Positions 43,653 through 56,887 of a stretch of DNA of 64,000 nt are shown here, piece after piece; position 1 is the first letter of the stretch, and every line of letters starts with the position of its first letter. The stretch is from Lentinula raphanica (taxonomy: Eukaryota > Basidiomycota > Agaricomycetes > Agaricales > Omphalotaceae), in contig JANVFP010000002.1 of assembly GCA_027919835.1 (NCBI GenBank), positions 1,240,001 to 1,304,000 on the forward strand, in the 5' to 3' direction. Both the position numbers and the translations under genes were made by a program. Below the pieces are notes generated by a model. That model did not search any database. It worked only from the letters and a program-made list of their open reading frames with translations, and was not told the DNA's origin.

Positions 43653-43883
43653 CAATAAGTATAACTTTTCAGAAAGTAGTAAGCTAAGCAAGTAAGCGTA
43701 TCTATCTGTTATGTTTTAATCAAAAGTTATAGAATAAATTGAGTGCCCTCGAGGCGGATATTCTAGGGAGAAGCAAGAACTGTAGACTACATGTCGCAAG
43801 TAAGAGACTATAGAGATAAGTATTGTAAACTGTCCGCAAGCAGATGAATGAGCGAAGTTGGTCTTGAGCTTGAGTTTTCGGCT
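43653..43883. terminator. Shared 3' region of two converging genes
   Basis: 231 bp between the converging ribosome recycling factor and SNF2 genes. AATAAATTGA at about 43733 is a possible plus-strand polyadenylation signal. Confidence 0.35.
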
Positions 43884-46800
43884 CTAGTCTTGTTGTAGCA
43901 ATCTTCCGCGATGGTCAAGACCAAATAGCTCGGCAAGCTCTCGAACAGACATTCCTGGGAGGTAAGGTCAGTCTACATTCATAACATGCAAAGTGGGATT
44001 GGAGTGACTGACTTCCGTTCTTCTTCGCAGTTCCTTCACCAAGACTACCGTCTGCTAACATTTGCTACGGTTGCCTTCAGCAAACGATCAATAAACAAAG
44101 AAATAAAACTAACCTTCCGTTCCTGCATCTTGAGCATACGGTCTTCCACCGTATTCTCGATGACGAGACGCTCTACTTGGACAGGCAAGACTTGACCTAG
44201 TCGGTGTACACTAGAGAGGGACAACGGATGAGGAAAATGATTCGAATAAAACAAAAAATCTTCACGAACCGATCGAAAGCCTGATCTTCAATCGCCTGGG
44301 ACCATCCAAGGTCCATGGAAATAACGTTGTTGGCGCGGGTGAGGTTGAGCCCGACTCCTACATTCGTTTCATAACCATCCACGTCAGCTTGTAGGATATC
44401 TTAAAACGACCAGATACGAACCTCCACATTTCAACGACATGAGCATGACTCGCGCCTTGTCCTTCGCCATGAACATGCGTACAGCAGCTTCCCGCTTGCT
44501 ACGGTTCATATCACCCTGGTACTTCACATGAAGGATGTTGTTCTCTTGAAGATAGTGCGAGACCAACGTCAGGCAAGAGGTCCATTGCGAAATGACCAAA
44601 ACCTGCAAAGATACGATAAGTAACCATGAATGTACTAATTATCGTTCATTGAAGTACTTGCCTTTTCATTAGGACGCTCCAAGAACAACTGCTTGATGTG
44701 CTCCATCATATACTATAGGAAGGGTGAGACTATTATCGAAACCTCATGCACGAGATGAATTTCTCACCTTCATCTTTGTGGAAGGCAAAAACCTGGGTAG
44801 CAGTTTGATTGCCTCCGAGGAGAGCTTGGCCGCTGGATTTCTGCCAAAAATCACCTCCTCCTCATCATCTGAAATTTCTTCATCCGAGTCTAGAATAACT
44901 TGCGCCTTGCGTTTACCGAGTCTTTTCTTCAGTGCCTTGCGAGCATCTTTCTCTTCCTCATCCTCGTCGCTCTGAACAATGAAATCACTCAAGTCATCGT
45001 CATCGTCTTCATCGTCATCCTCGTATTCCGAATCCGAACCAACGCCGTGTGACTTCTTGGACTTTCGGGACTTGCGAGTCGCTCTCCGTTTCGGTTTAAC
45101 AGGGTTCGCGTCTTCCATTTCAATGTCAGAATCGTCGCATTCGCCGTTCGCTTCTTGCAGTTCTTTGTCGGTGGGCATGAAAGCAGCTTGATCAAATAGA
45201 AGATCTTTCGTTATCGGAGTACGACAAGCAGGGCCTATGCAAATGATGAACGTTTCGGTAAATACTGCAAGTAAGACTGAGAGAGATGGCAACTGACATG
45301 CTCGTTCTTTGGCTTGATTTTGATTATCTTCATTCATCGGTTCGACAAGCGGCGCGTTGAAGACATCATCTACGAGAGCCGCAATGAGGGAATACTAGCG
45401 AACAAAATCAAAAAGACATACGGATGCATTCTTTGCAGAAGCTATGTCCACAGGAAGTGATCACTGCGTTAGTGAAGGTGTCAAAACAGATGGGACAGTC
45501 ATCTGTTTCAACAGTGGCGTCCGCAGACTGGAGACCGTAAGTGCTGTGGATAACACGAAGAGGCAAGTCCAATTACCTCTTTCTCTGCCTTCATCCTTTC
45601 GAGCATGGCCTCCTTGAATTTTGCCTTCAGTTTAGAAACGAACTCCACGGAAACCAGTTCTCGAGCCCTCTTCAATACTTTGCCGGCATCATCTAACTCG
45701 TCTGCCTGTACGAAAGCAACAGCATCCTCTTGTATCAAGGCTGGGTGAGAGCAACATTGACGAAGCCTCAAAATGAGAACTAAAACGTGATGATAGTTCC
45801 TGACAGAAGAAACCGATGAGCTATGGTCCAGGAAAGGAATGCTGAATACCACTCACTTGAGGACGGTTCCTGCCCTCAAGAACCGATTGAATTGTGTCTG
45901 CATTTTCTTTTCGACCTGTATCGGGCATGAGTCAAACATTGAACCTTAATAATAACCCAACGAAACCCACAGCATCGTATATTTCACGTTCTTCTTCAGT
46001 GAACACAAGACGTCTGAGGGCAACGTCTTTTGGAGGTAATTCAACTAGGACCTTGCCATCCAGTTTAGAGTCCTTTTTGCGTCGGAACATAGCTGTTGCC
46101 AAGATGGCCTGTAATCGAGCAATTGCGAGTTCAGCTTTAGAAATGCACCTGTTAGATTTTGTACAGCGCTGCGCAGGTTGAAGATTCTTACGTTGTTTCT
46201 TTTCCAATCTACCAACTCGATTATGGAATTCCCAGAAATCGTACCATGGACGGAGTCTGAGAAATCGAATATAGGGATAGGTATCGGATAGCGAGTTGAT
46301 AATGGGTGTTCCGGTGAGACACCAGCGATACTTGCATTTGAGGTCAGTGATCGCGCGAGAAGCTCCTACAGCGAAGATTTAATCAACAACTGGACACAAG
46401 AATGTGCATACAGGCTCGATGCTTACTTGTTTTCTTGTTCCTGACTACTTGTGCTTCATCAAGGACGACGCGATAGAACTAACGTCATAAAGTCAGAACT
46501 CAGAATATCGAGATTACCCTAATCAAGAACTTACGTCGACTTGGTAAAGCAAGCCAGCTGGCGATTAGTCAGTAAGAGGAATTTCGTATAATGATATAGG
46601 CTGACCTTCTTTTTTCTTCTTAGGCTTGAGGTCCTCGTCTCCAGAATCGTGTACGATGAAATCATCCTTTTTCGCCCGCGCTTTCTTTTTCCTCTCTTCT
46701 TGTTCGACGTCCGGCCATTCCAAAGCCATCGTCTAAACAAACGTGAGAGATTTCCAGGTAAAATGCATTTTAATCACCTACCTGGAACGTAGTAATAACG

Positions 46801-49220
46801 ACATCGTAGCTAAGTAATTCCTTCGATTTTTTCGGTTTGGACGGACCTAAAGATTGATCGCATGGTTAGTACTCAGAGCAAACAATTCGTACGATCCAGA
46901 ACGTACCATGATAGATCAAGACTTTCAAACCGGCATTGGTCTTCACTTCGATCTCCATCCTCCATTGATCAAGGAGGGCAGTAGGGGCAACGATAAGTGT
47001 TGTCTTGCAGAACATGTCGTCAGATCTGTTCTTCATCATTAGGGCAATCCTAAAGCAATGCTTGTCAGTAACAAAAAATAACATCGAGGTTTCGTCTCAT
47101 TCACATTTGAACAGTCTATCAGAAGACCAAAGCATTAGATTCGGCTCCAAAGAGGACACAGATCAATCAGACTCACTTTGCCTAGTCCCATCTCATCGGC
47201 AAGACAGCCACCTTTGAGGTCGCTTTTCTCCTTCTCGAGCATCCAAGCGACTCCAATGACTTGATGGGCCATCAAAGCGACCTCCATCCCGGGAAGCATC
47301 GTGAACAAGGAGGGAATCTCGAGTTTTTCCAAAGCTTTCTCGACAGTCGCGTTGTGGTCGAAGCTCTCAGCATTACCAGCTTCGACAAGGAACTTCTCAA
47401 TGCTAGAATATGATCAGTATAGTGGTTGTGATCAGAGTTCGCCAACGTACTCATCTGCCTTAGCAACCGGCCCCACAAAGGTATCTCGACCTCGTCCATA
47501 GAAGTTGCCCAAGGCATCATATCTATGATCATCCACTGTTATCGGCGCGAAATTTGGGGCGTAGGGGCCTGCCCTAAGACCTGCGTATCCCATGGCTATG
47601 TCGCCATAATCGTCCTCTTCATCGTCACTGTTTACTGGATTCTGGAGGACATGTCCTGGCTGCTGAGCCTGAGAACTAGGGCCAGCAACAGCGTTTTGCT
47701 GAAGGCGACGAGCAAGGGAATCCGTCGAGTTTGGCGCAACTAGATGACCGAAAAGCCTCGCGTACATGTTGTCCAAAGGATTGGAATTCTCGGGAACGAC
47801 TGTAGGACCTGTATGGCTTTGCTCGTGTTTCGTGTTGAGGGCGATCTGTGGGAGCCTACTAGGTCCCGCTTCCGGTCCAGGGAAACGGTGAGGCTCAGCT
47901 GGAGTCATCGTGGACCCAATCCTCGTCGTGGTTGGAGACATCAACGGCAGACGACTCGCCAGCTGGTCTTTCAAAGAACGAAGCGAGTCAATTTCCTTCG
48001 TGTAGCTCCGAATGCGTGTCAAATCAGCTGTCGACTTCTTGCTTTTTCGATTTGCTCGAGTGAGAAAGTCTTGCTTGCGGAAGATTTCGACTTGTAACTC
48101 GTTGATACGAGTTCGAACATCATCTGTATCGATGTTGTTACCCTGACCGTTGTTTGACGATGTAGCCGGATGAGGCAAGGGAGGGGCAACCGTGTTTGTA
48201 CTGGTGCCCAAAGGAGTCTTAGATACGGACGCTGTCTTAAGTCTCTTCTCTGGTGGGACAACGGAGCCAGACGTGATCGGGGACGACAAGTCCAAATCGA
48301 AAATGGAAGGTCGTTTGCGTAATCCCAGGGAAGACGATGGAGATGAATGTTGATCAGGTGTGCCTCTCGCAGGTTGGGATGCTTGCAAGGACGGACCAGC
48401 CGTTTGAGGAGGAATTGACGGACGAGTCAAAATCGGTGACGAAGAGGGTGGGTGAGGTTCTCGAAATAAGTGCCGGTCAGCGCTGATCGGCCCTTTCTTC
48501 ACTAGTTTTCCTTTCTTGGGAAGTGGCTGAGATGAAGGAGAATTGAAGAGTCAGCCGTCGAATACAGATAAAAAGAGATGGCAGATAGATATTACTGTAA
48601 GGTATGGTGAACCACCAGCTCCGCAAGCTTCTGCTTTGACGCGCGCTAGACGACTCCGGCTATGTGTTGGATGCTGAGATATATGCGCCTAAGTGGGAGC
48701 CAATCAGCACGTATCACGACGTGAACTAATCAAACATACCCTGTAAGCAGAAAGACCTCCGATTCCAATGCTTCTTCCGCCGTCTGGTAAGCTGGGGTTT
48801 CTTTCAAGAACGATTTCTACTTGGTTGCAGCCGGCTTCGAGACAGATAACTTTGCCGACTGACATACGCGTATTATTAATGGAGAATCGAGAGAGACGAA
48901 GGTTATTATTACTCACATCCATAGTTCGGCTGGCGCGATATCCTAAACTGGAAAAAGGGTATAGGGGTAAGTAAAGACGCGTCGACTGCAGGAATTGTGC
49001 TACACAGACCTTTGTATCGTCAGGACAGATAGCCAGATGGTTCGACAACTCCCTCAAATACTCTTGAGGAACTTGGGCAGGCTATGACGGCGAAAAAGGG
49101 ACGAACACGAAAAATTTACGCGTCAATAGATTTTCAGTCAATGAAAAAAGCTTCGTACTGAAGAGTAGTCTGAAATTCCAAGATGAATCTTTGCAAGCTT
49201 GAGTGGATCAGTGGTCGACA
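43884..49220 (-). CDS. SNF2-family ATPase with embedded RING finger (Uls1/Rad16/Rad5 class)
   Basis: Long multi-exon minus-strand gene starting ATG at 49220 ([14 protein letters not shown]) and ending at 43884. The N-terminal third is disordered and Pro/Ser-rich (about 48500-47570), with a coiled coil near 48110-47960. Helicase motifs in order: ADEMGLGK (about 47190), [17 protein letters not shown] (47020-46970), [11 protein letters not shown] (DEAQ box, near 46470), CLTGTPI (near 46310), LVELPPKD (46040). A C3HC4 RING follows ([17 protein letters not shown] at 45510-45420; CPACRTP after an intron, near 45235). An acidic, Lys-rich insertion of about 110 residues (45180-44850) precedes the C-terminal helicase half: [43 protein letters not shown] and DRVHRLGQ. 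The tail [16 protein letters not shown] is typical. These proteins remodel nucleoprotein and act as ubiquitin or SUMO-targeted ligases in DNA repair. The order fits Uls1 best; no HIRAN domain is seen. Confidence 0.85.
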
Positions 49221-51387
49221 TGGTGGAAGATAAAGACAAGAGTCAAGACAGAGCTCGAAAATTTGGATTTTTATAGGAGTAGTTGAACTCCGCTACGCGC
49301 TGGTGGCGTCGGGCGACGGAGGTCACGTGCCAGTTCTTGATGCCTCTTAATAGGCAACTCCCAACATCAAAGGACAAAGGTATGTTCATATTCGAGTGCA
49401 TTCATCCAAAACAAGGCTCATTTTTGAGCCAGGTATCTTTCGTGCACATCAAAGCTAGCCTCCAGCTTGAAAGGGCTGTTGATGAGAACTGAAAGGGCGG
49501 GATGATGAATGAATGAATGGGCGCAGCGCGCTAAAGCCGATCTTGCCTCAATCAGTGTCAACTTGTAAAAAAGACACAAAGGTTGAAAGATATTTTCTGA
49601 AAGGCAAGAACATCTGTCCTGCCTGCGAACCAAGATATGTGAAACGAGAATTCGTCTATTTCAGGCCACATAATGATCGCAGTGGTGTCCTCAAACGTGA
49701 AGAAGTTTTATTCAACGTCAATATCCTTTGACAACGATACTCCCTGATACTCCTTCAATCGCACTGCGGCCGCGTGCGACGTCAATGCTCGTCAAAAACA
49801 TTTTACGGACTATATTTATCATGCACCATGACCTCAAGATACGTTATCATGGCTTGCAGGTCCCTTTGTCCGGTTATTTTCGAATTCGCTGCATGTTCTG
49901 CCTGCATCTTTAATGAATCATGACTCATTTCTCAGAAATTCGATGGCCAGCCGCCAGACGCGTCTTACTCACTCATGAACCGTGTACATGGCTTATGTAT
50001 GAAGTGCCGTGATATCATGATTGCTCTTGAAAGTACCACTTTCGCTGAGATGCTGAATGTCTTTGTGCTTGAACGCGCCATATCTCTAGCAATCATCGCG
50101 ACAACCTCACGATGCATCCTCAGCACAGCTCAAATACGCTACCTGCTGTCATGAACGTCGTACGAGTTCAATGACATCGACAAAGTGCGCATATGATTTA
50201 TCTCGTTCCCCAGCTCGTCAGTCATATCCCCGCACCGCCTTCATAGGATCATCTTGCGATCGACAATAGTGTTGCATCGTTATCGAAATATCGAGTCTTC
50301 AAGTAGATCGCAATCTCCCTTTCTTTCAGGTATACCTCTCACTGGGATAAGTTGTCCATGCTGTCCTTAATCTCACCAATAAGCAGCAGGTAAGCTCATG
50401 CTACTATTCGGACACTGTTCATACCTGCTTCGCGAACCGCTTTTGCCAATAGCAATGCCACAAATCACAATCAAGGCATTTTTGTGCAAGATCGCTGCCC
50501 AAAGATCTGTTGTGTCTCGTGCACAGAGATAGGGCAACGCTATACCCACTCAGCACACAGTCATTCATACATGGGCTTCACCATCACACTTTGCCTCTTC
50601 CTTCGAGCTTTTTTCAGTTATCATCATACTGAATCTACCAGTTTCACCGAATGAAGGCCGTCTACCGGAAAACAAGTTCCCAGTCCGAAATTGGAATTTG
50701 TCCCATCGATACCAAGGACGTTTATCCTCTTGCTTTACCAAGCTGAGAGTGCCAATGTCCGATGCTAGTGCTCAGCGCTGCAGCTCTCACAACATCCTTT
50801 ACCGCGTATCTCTGCTTCCAAGATTTAATCGAATCTCACGCCTTTTGATGCTCTTTGACGACGTCTGAGCGTCAAACTCACTTCGGTAAAAGCATTTGGA
50901 CCTCAAAAGGGATTTGGGCAATGAATGAACGCGTAAAAACACCGCGTTTAGGACAGAGTAAGAGCCGAAGAGAGGTCGCAACTCTTGACTCGAAAGCTGG
51001 GCGAAGGGTTTTTTGATCATGTGATAGGGCGAAGGGCTGTTTTTCCACTGATTACTTATAGCAGTCTTATCTTGATGGACTCCCCATATTCACCTTTCCC
51101 AGAACTATTCACTCGCTTTCCAGATTACAACTTACACTCATATACTTCCTGGACGCGGACGCGGGTTGGTATACGGAAGAGACGAAGAGAAACCATATAG
51201 AAACTTATCAAAAGAAAACGTTAGTAGCTCGGCTGTCCGTTGTACACGAGGCGTTCCTAACTTAATATCGCTCCAGTCTTTCCCATCCGTCTGTATCAAA
51301 ATTTTCTTACTTTTTCGCTTTTCCTTCCGCACAAAAACTCACTTAAAACCCATATCTATCACAGATTATCGACTGGTCATTACCTAC
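49221..51387. other. 2.2-kb intergenic region without recognised gene
   Basis: Short frames only, none with splice-consistent extension. No tRNA-like B box was found by eye. The outer parts must hold the promoters of the flanking divergent genes. Confidence 0.45.
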
Positions 51388-54300
51388 ATGTTCAGCATAT
51401 CTAAACGGCCTGCTGTAGCTCGCACACCGACTCGCTCGGAGCAGGTTCGAGCTCTCTGGGTCGACTTCGAACTGTGGCACGCCTCTCAACTGCAAGAGAT
51501 CGAGAATAAAATCAAGACAGCCTTGAAGGATTTGGACCAGAAATGGCGCTCGAATAAATCTCGGAAACCGAAAAAAGATTCGAAAGAACTGGAAGAAGAG
51601 AAGGCGAAAACTCGTTCTGCACTCGAAAACACCCTAGACGGGAACACAGTACGACAAGAATGGCACAGGCGAATCACAGAAGCTGGTTTAGCGAACGAGG
51701 ATTGGGTAGATATGACAGACGAAGAGCAGCGCAAAGTTGAAAAGATACTTGGGGCCGACCTCGAGTTCGAGGAAGACCTGCAACCTCGCTCCTCTGAATC
51801 ATATGCCGTCGTTGATCCCAGCTCGTTCCATCCTCTCGATGACGCGTGGCTAGAAGTGGTATGAATTTTACTCTGCCCTGACTTCTTGTTTACTCATACT
51901 TATCTTCTCATAGAAACATAATCTGCGAAACGATGACCAGTTGTCACTTGACGCTTCTATCAGTTCTTCCTCATCTACCTCTGAAGCCTGGAACACTCCA
52001 GCGTATGCTCTCTGGTCATCCGAGGCTTCGCGTTCATCGGCTCAGAGTTCTCAAACGAGCTCCCCAGAATGGCACTCCAATAAACATCTTGCATCAGATC
52101 TTTCGTCTGCTCCCTCATCACGTCCATCCACCTCCACATCCTTGTCCTCTCACACTCGATCGAAATCTCACGGAATCTATATCGGTCCTGACCTGACGTC
52201 AGATACTGACGACGAGGAAACTTCGTTTGAAAAGTGGAAGCGTGCCCTTCGTATTCAGAAGATTCGAGAGTTCCACGACGACGCTGCTGATGCAGACATC
52301 CAGCTCACGCTTGACATTGACGAAGCTCGAAGGACGAAGAGTTGGAGCAAAGAAGATGAAGCTCAGCGGCTCCGGGCACACGAAGTTGCTATGCTCGCTC
52401 TCAGAGAACGCAAGGAGACTGAGCGCAAGGCAGCTGTGGAGGCAGAAAGGCAACGACGTAGAGCCGAGCTTCGTCAGCAGCTACCCACAGAAAGAGACTA
52501 CGCCTCCAAAGCGCAAAAATTCCTTAAGTCTCTTCAGACGGAACGAGAGTCTACGTCCGTTTCTGACACGCCCACCATACGCCAGTCTGCCTTTGGCCGG
52601 GCACGAGAACACTCCTTGAGCCATCTACAACAACAGGAATGGCCAGAATCAGGAAATGATACACCCACGCCTACAGCACGATCCTCCGCATGGCACTTCA
52701 AGAAGGAAAGCGCTGGTACAACAGCTTCTACTCTGGGCGAGGCGCCACCGCTGAAGAGGCTTGCGACTGCCCCTGCATCTGTTACGTCTATGTCGAGTAT
52801 GCAGTCTTCCCACTCTTCGGCCCCCACGGGCGAAAAGGTTTCGACTGGTGCTCCCAAAGTTGCACCCATGCCTACTTCAGAGCCTGCCGTCCAAGACTCA
52901 CAGAAGAAGACTGTTGCTGCCGCTGATGCCTCTGCGAATGTTGCTGTCTCTTCTGCCAACAAAAGATCGAAGAAGGAAAAGGACAAAGGGAAGGGTAAGG
53001 AGAAGGAGAAGGAACAATCTAACGCGAAGACGGATAAGAAAGCGAATTCTTTGGCTGTCGAGAGAAAGGACAGCAACGTTGAGGCAAGCCAAAACAGTAT
53101 CAGTATGCCTGGACAGTGGGGATGGGGGGATTCAACTCTCACATCCTCGTCCGCCGTTCCCGCGGCCGTCGCGAATAAGCCTTCCTCAGCTTCGACCATC
53201 TCAATCCTCTCTTCGAACCCTTCGACCACGGCCATTCCAGCAGCGTCATCCACCTCATCCCATTCAAGCCCTTACTCCTACCCCTACATCACTCCCCTCA
53301 CATCCAATACAGCTCTACCGGCACATTCCTTCAGTGCTCCACCTCCTCAGGCTTCCTTACCAATTGCCGGTGCTTCTTTACCTCAGACTCATTCTTCTCA
53401 TACCCATGCGATACCTGACAACCGTCGGGTGTGGATTCCTCCAACTCTTGACTCGAGCTCGAACAAGAACACGAAAGTGAAACAGTCCAACCCCAATTCA
53501 CTCGAGGTCCCGACAGCAGTACCTACCCTGCAAATTCAAAAGGCCCTTTCAGGCCCTGGAAACGTAGCGAGCAGTACGGACTCTGGAGCTTCGGCTCCGG
53601 GCATGCTCGGTGTACCGCACCCGACACAGATTCAAAAGTCGGTTTCTGGGCCGCCTGATCTTCGCGGCAAGGTTGAGTCTACCTTATCCCCATTGCCGGC
53701 AGCAGTACCTGCTTCGACAGGAAGACAGGGAAGTCAATCGGGAGGAGGTAATCGAGAGGCACAGAACGCTAAACCCGAGACATCCAAAGCGACAACAAAC
53801 CCTCCTTCCTCGGTACCTTCGACCAAACCAGCGAACCCTTCTGCTAGTACCACTTCTCTCAACAGCATCACTTCTTCCTCTGCGCCTACGACATCGACTT
53901 CGTCCAGTTCGTCCAAGAAGAAGTCGAAAGGAAAGAAGAAAGTGACCATTGAAGAAGCTCAGGATGAAGAAGCTGGTTCGGGTCCGAGCCAACCACTCAA
54001 AGAGAAAGGTATCGAACGGCTCCCGGTTGACTCGAGGTATATCATCGAGCCTATCACTGAACCGGAAGCGCCGAAACCAGTTGTCTCCGAGCCACAAGCT
54101 CAGGAGATGTACAAAGAGATATTCGAGTACAAAGTCCCCGAGGCTCCTTCAATTTCTGCCTCTGCCTCGACTTCCTCGGTGACCACCGACGATCTCAATC
54201 AGCGAAACAATTACAACTTCTGGTCACCATCCGCGGCCTCAACGGCAGTATCCTCATCCTCGTCGTTGCCACTCAAGAACGAGCACGAGCGATGGATTCC

Positions 54301-54742
54301 TCCTAACGGTGCCATTCACCAATCATACTCCTCCTCCACAAGCTCATCCTCCATCTCATCTCTACCCCAACACGACCAGCACGAACGCTGGCTTCCGAGC
54401 GAATCGCACGAATCTCTGTCTCGACAAGATAAACAGAAGACGGTCCGTTGGACGCCTAGCGCTTATGCGTATGATGCTCCCGATGCTTCTGCTGGAGACG
54501 AACAACAGGACAGTTTCCTTACCATACTCAACTCGATGCAAGCTGTCTTGACCGGCGGAATACCGGACAACCTGCCTAGCGACAAGTCTGCTGCGAGTGG
54601 AAGCACGGGTAAGCGGGAGAACACCAAAAAAGCTCAGGGAAGAGGACGATCGGAGAGCACCACGGACGAGACGTTCTGGCAACATGCGATGGCGTCGTTG
54701 GGCAGAGGTGGAAGTGGTATTCCGGCTGCGTCAGCGATATGA
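51388..54742 (+). CDS. Large low-complexity protein with repeated W-P motifs
   Basis: Two exons, 51388..51858 and 51914..54742, 1,099 residues. Residues 1-150 are helical and charged (RALWVDFELWHASQLQEIEN, EWHRRITEAGLANEDWVDMT). A second charged helical block lies at about residues 250-370 (KWKRALRIQKIREFHDDAAD, then ALRERKETERKAAVEAERQR). The remainder is Ser/Thr/Pro/Ala-rich with Lys/Glu patches (KGKGKEKEKEQ). A short motif recurs: RRVWIPPTL, YNFWSPS, ERWIPPN, ERWLPS and VRWTPS. No known family. It may be a scaffold built from short linear motifs, but nothing in the sequence shows its partner. Confidence 0.75.
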
Positions 54743-55284
54743 AATGAACGATATTCTTATGAATATGTGCATTTACTTCTAGACTTTTGGACGTATACTT
54801 AGTGTATATGTAATGTAGTTACGCTTTCGACCAAATTTCTTTTTCCTTATGTATTTTATCTATGTTCTACTTATTGGTTGGACTTCCCCCAGCGGTGTAC
54901 GCTTTGTTTGGTTGCTTTCTTTTGCTCTTGCGTTATCTTGCTTTCATTAATTCCTGAACGCCAATAAATCATCTTTGCACAATTATTCAGAGGACTCATA
55001 ATCTTGAATGCACCCGGGTTACTTGTAACCTTCAACTTGAACCTTGTTTCGCGGCTACGACATCTGGTGAATGGGGAAATGCAAATTCCGAGCATGATAG
55101 GTTATACTGTACAAGCTTCTTTGGAGTGAGAACGAGAACTACTGTTACACATGTTATAGATGCGACGAAAAGAAGTGAGAGGATTCTGTTTGACGATGAG
55201 GGATAGATAGGATCTGTGATCTTGAATGAGGAAAGGGTAAATGAAGGAAGGAAAGGTATCATGAAACGAGGTCACAGGAAGTCC
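54743..55284. other. Shared 3' region of two converging genes
   Basis: Converging gene ends; AT-rich, with no coding signal. Confidence 0.4.
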
Positions 55285-56397
55285 TCATCGAGACAAAACC
55301 CAGAAAACCAGCAGTAGAGCGACGATACTCAGTACCTTCCCCAGAACCTTTCCTACGAGTTCGATCGCGGTCAACTCGGGATCACTAACCACCTCGGAAG
55401 AAGCCAATTGATGCGGTGGTGTATCATACACCTGCAATGCTTGTGACTGGAAGGAGGAATGTCCCGAAGGCGATGGAAGTAGCTCGGTGCTCAAACCCTC
55501 GACACGTGAACCTCGAACAGTTCCATCCTGAATCTTCTGAGCACGATTAGGATTTACTTCGGGAACAGATGCTTCTGGTGACGAATCATCCAAGAGATGC
55601 CGCACGAACTTCACGAGGAGGCTCTGCAGAGATGTTGAATTCTCTGTCTTGGCTTGGACGGATTTATCCTCGTCATCATGATCTGTGATGAGATCGGCGG
55701 AAGAAGAGTCTGACGTGGAGGAGGGGGAAGGGGATTGACATCTGTATTCATAGCCTTGCTCTGTATTACGTCCGGCGACATTGTCATGAACGAGGTGTTC
55801 TCTATATCGGAAGGTATCACGAAGGTTTTGCGGCGACGAAGCGGTCGGAGACGCGGGAGAGGCCAGAGAGATTACATGGGTGTTAGGATGGCAGTATGCG
55901 GAACATGAGGGACATTGATTCGATGATTTGTCGAGCCACTGTATCCATTGCAGTTAGAATCTTCGCCACGTATGAGGTAAAGATATAGACCAACATCGTG
56001 AAGGTGATCTTCGCAAAACAGTTTTCCGCAACATTTCGTTCTAGATGGGCGCTGAGGTGGATGGAAACTGTTTCTTGTAAGCACGGGCGCAAATGAGAGA
56101 TTACGAGCGGACTTGCCAGATCATACAAGTCATATCTACATCAGCTCTCCTCGTGTTTGACTGTTTGAATATACGCCCTTCCGAGGATAGTCTGGACAAG
56201 GACCTTTTCCTCGATAGCGAAGACATTCCCAGTCCGAAGGTTGCATCTCTTGGGGTGGCAGCAAGCGATTCTGTGCCAAGATTAAGAGCTGGGAAATCGC
56301 TTTCCTCGAGGTCCTCTAGAACGGTGGCAAGATGAAAGGAGCGAGTCGGAAGAGAAGCGAGGCGAGGTCGACGAAGTGAGCGAGTGCCGAAAGACAT
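55285..56397 (-). CDS. Tail-anchored RING-type zinc-finger protein
   Basis: Minus-strand exons: 56117..56397, 55995..56067, 55285..55938; 335 residues. Intron 2 (55939-55994) is GT-AG. Intron 1 (56068-56116) fits only as a GC-AG intron (donor GCAAGT, acceptor AACAG); with it the joined sequence gives a complete RING: MTCMICFHPPQRP, KCCGKLFCEDHL, then NQCPSCSAYC. With the nearby GT donor the ring is lost. The N-terminal 90 residues are Ser/Arg-rich. After the ring comes a long disordered region, then one C-terminal hydrophobic helix (GKVLGKVLSIVALLLVFWVL) with three residues after it, a tail anchor. I infer a ubiquitin ligase on the ER or another membrane. Confidence 0.7.
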
Positions 56398-56887
56398 GAT
56401 AGTTTAATGACAAGTTGAGAGCAACGAACACAGAGTTAGAGAAGAGTATAACGCGGGTAAGCCAAACAACAAGAGTGGGTACAACAATCACACATACCAA
56501 TTTCCTCATCACTGTCATAGAATCTATCTGGAAATAGATCTTGTATAGATTCTTCAGCAGTTCCCTTCGTCTGTAACATGGAGACTGAAAACACAATAAG
56601 CTCTCTCCAGAAAGAACAAAAAAGCGCAGAGGACTCGCACAGTTTGATGCGGGGGGAGATGAATGAGTGAAGGAGAGAAAGACAAAAGGCAACGTTAGCT
56701 GAACTTGGAATTCAAAAAAAAAAAGAAAATGGGGCAACGGTCAGCTGGATTACTTTGGTGGTTTCATGTGAAAAATAACTGAATTCAATGAGCTTGGCGC
56801 CGACGGATTTCAAAATAGGGGCTTTTTACGACCAAACTCAATATTTCTCCAAAGGCAGTACTTATAGCAGAGCATACTATCAAGCAA
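56398..56887. other. 5' region of the RING gene
   Basis: Open minus-strand frames here lack coding character; this is probably promoter and 5' UTR. An A-rich run sits at about 56717. Confidence 0.4.

Noticed and set aside
49260..51380. Possible tRNA or small RNA genes in the 2.2-kb gap
   Set aside because: No convincing A/B box pair or cloverleaf found by eye.
52534..53253. 239-codon antisense frame
   Set aside because: Shadow of the Ser-rich 1,099-aa protein.
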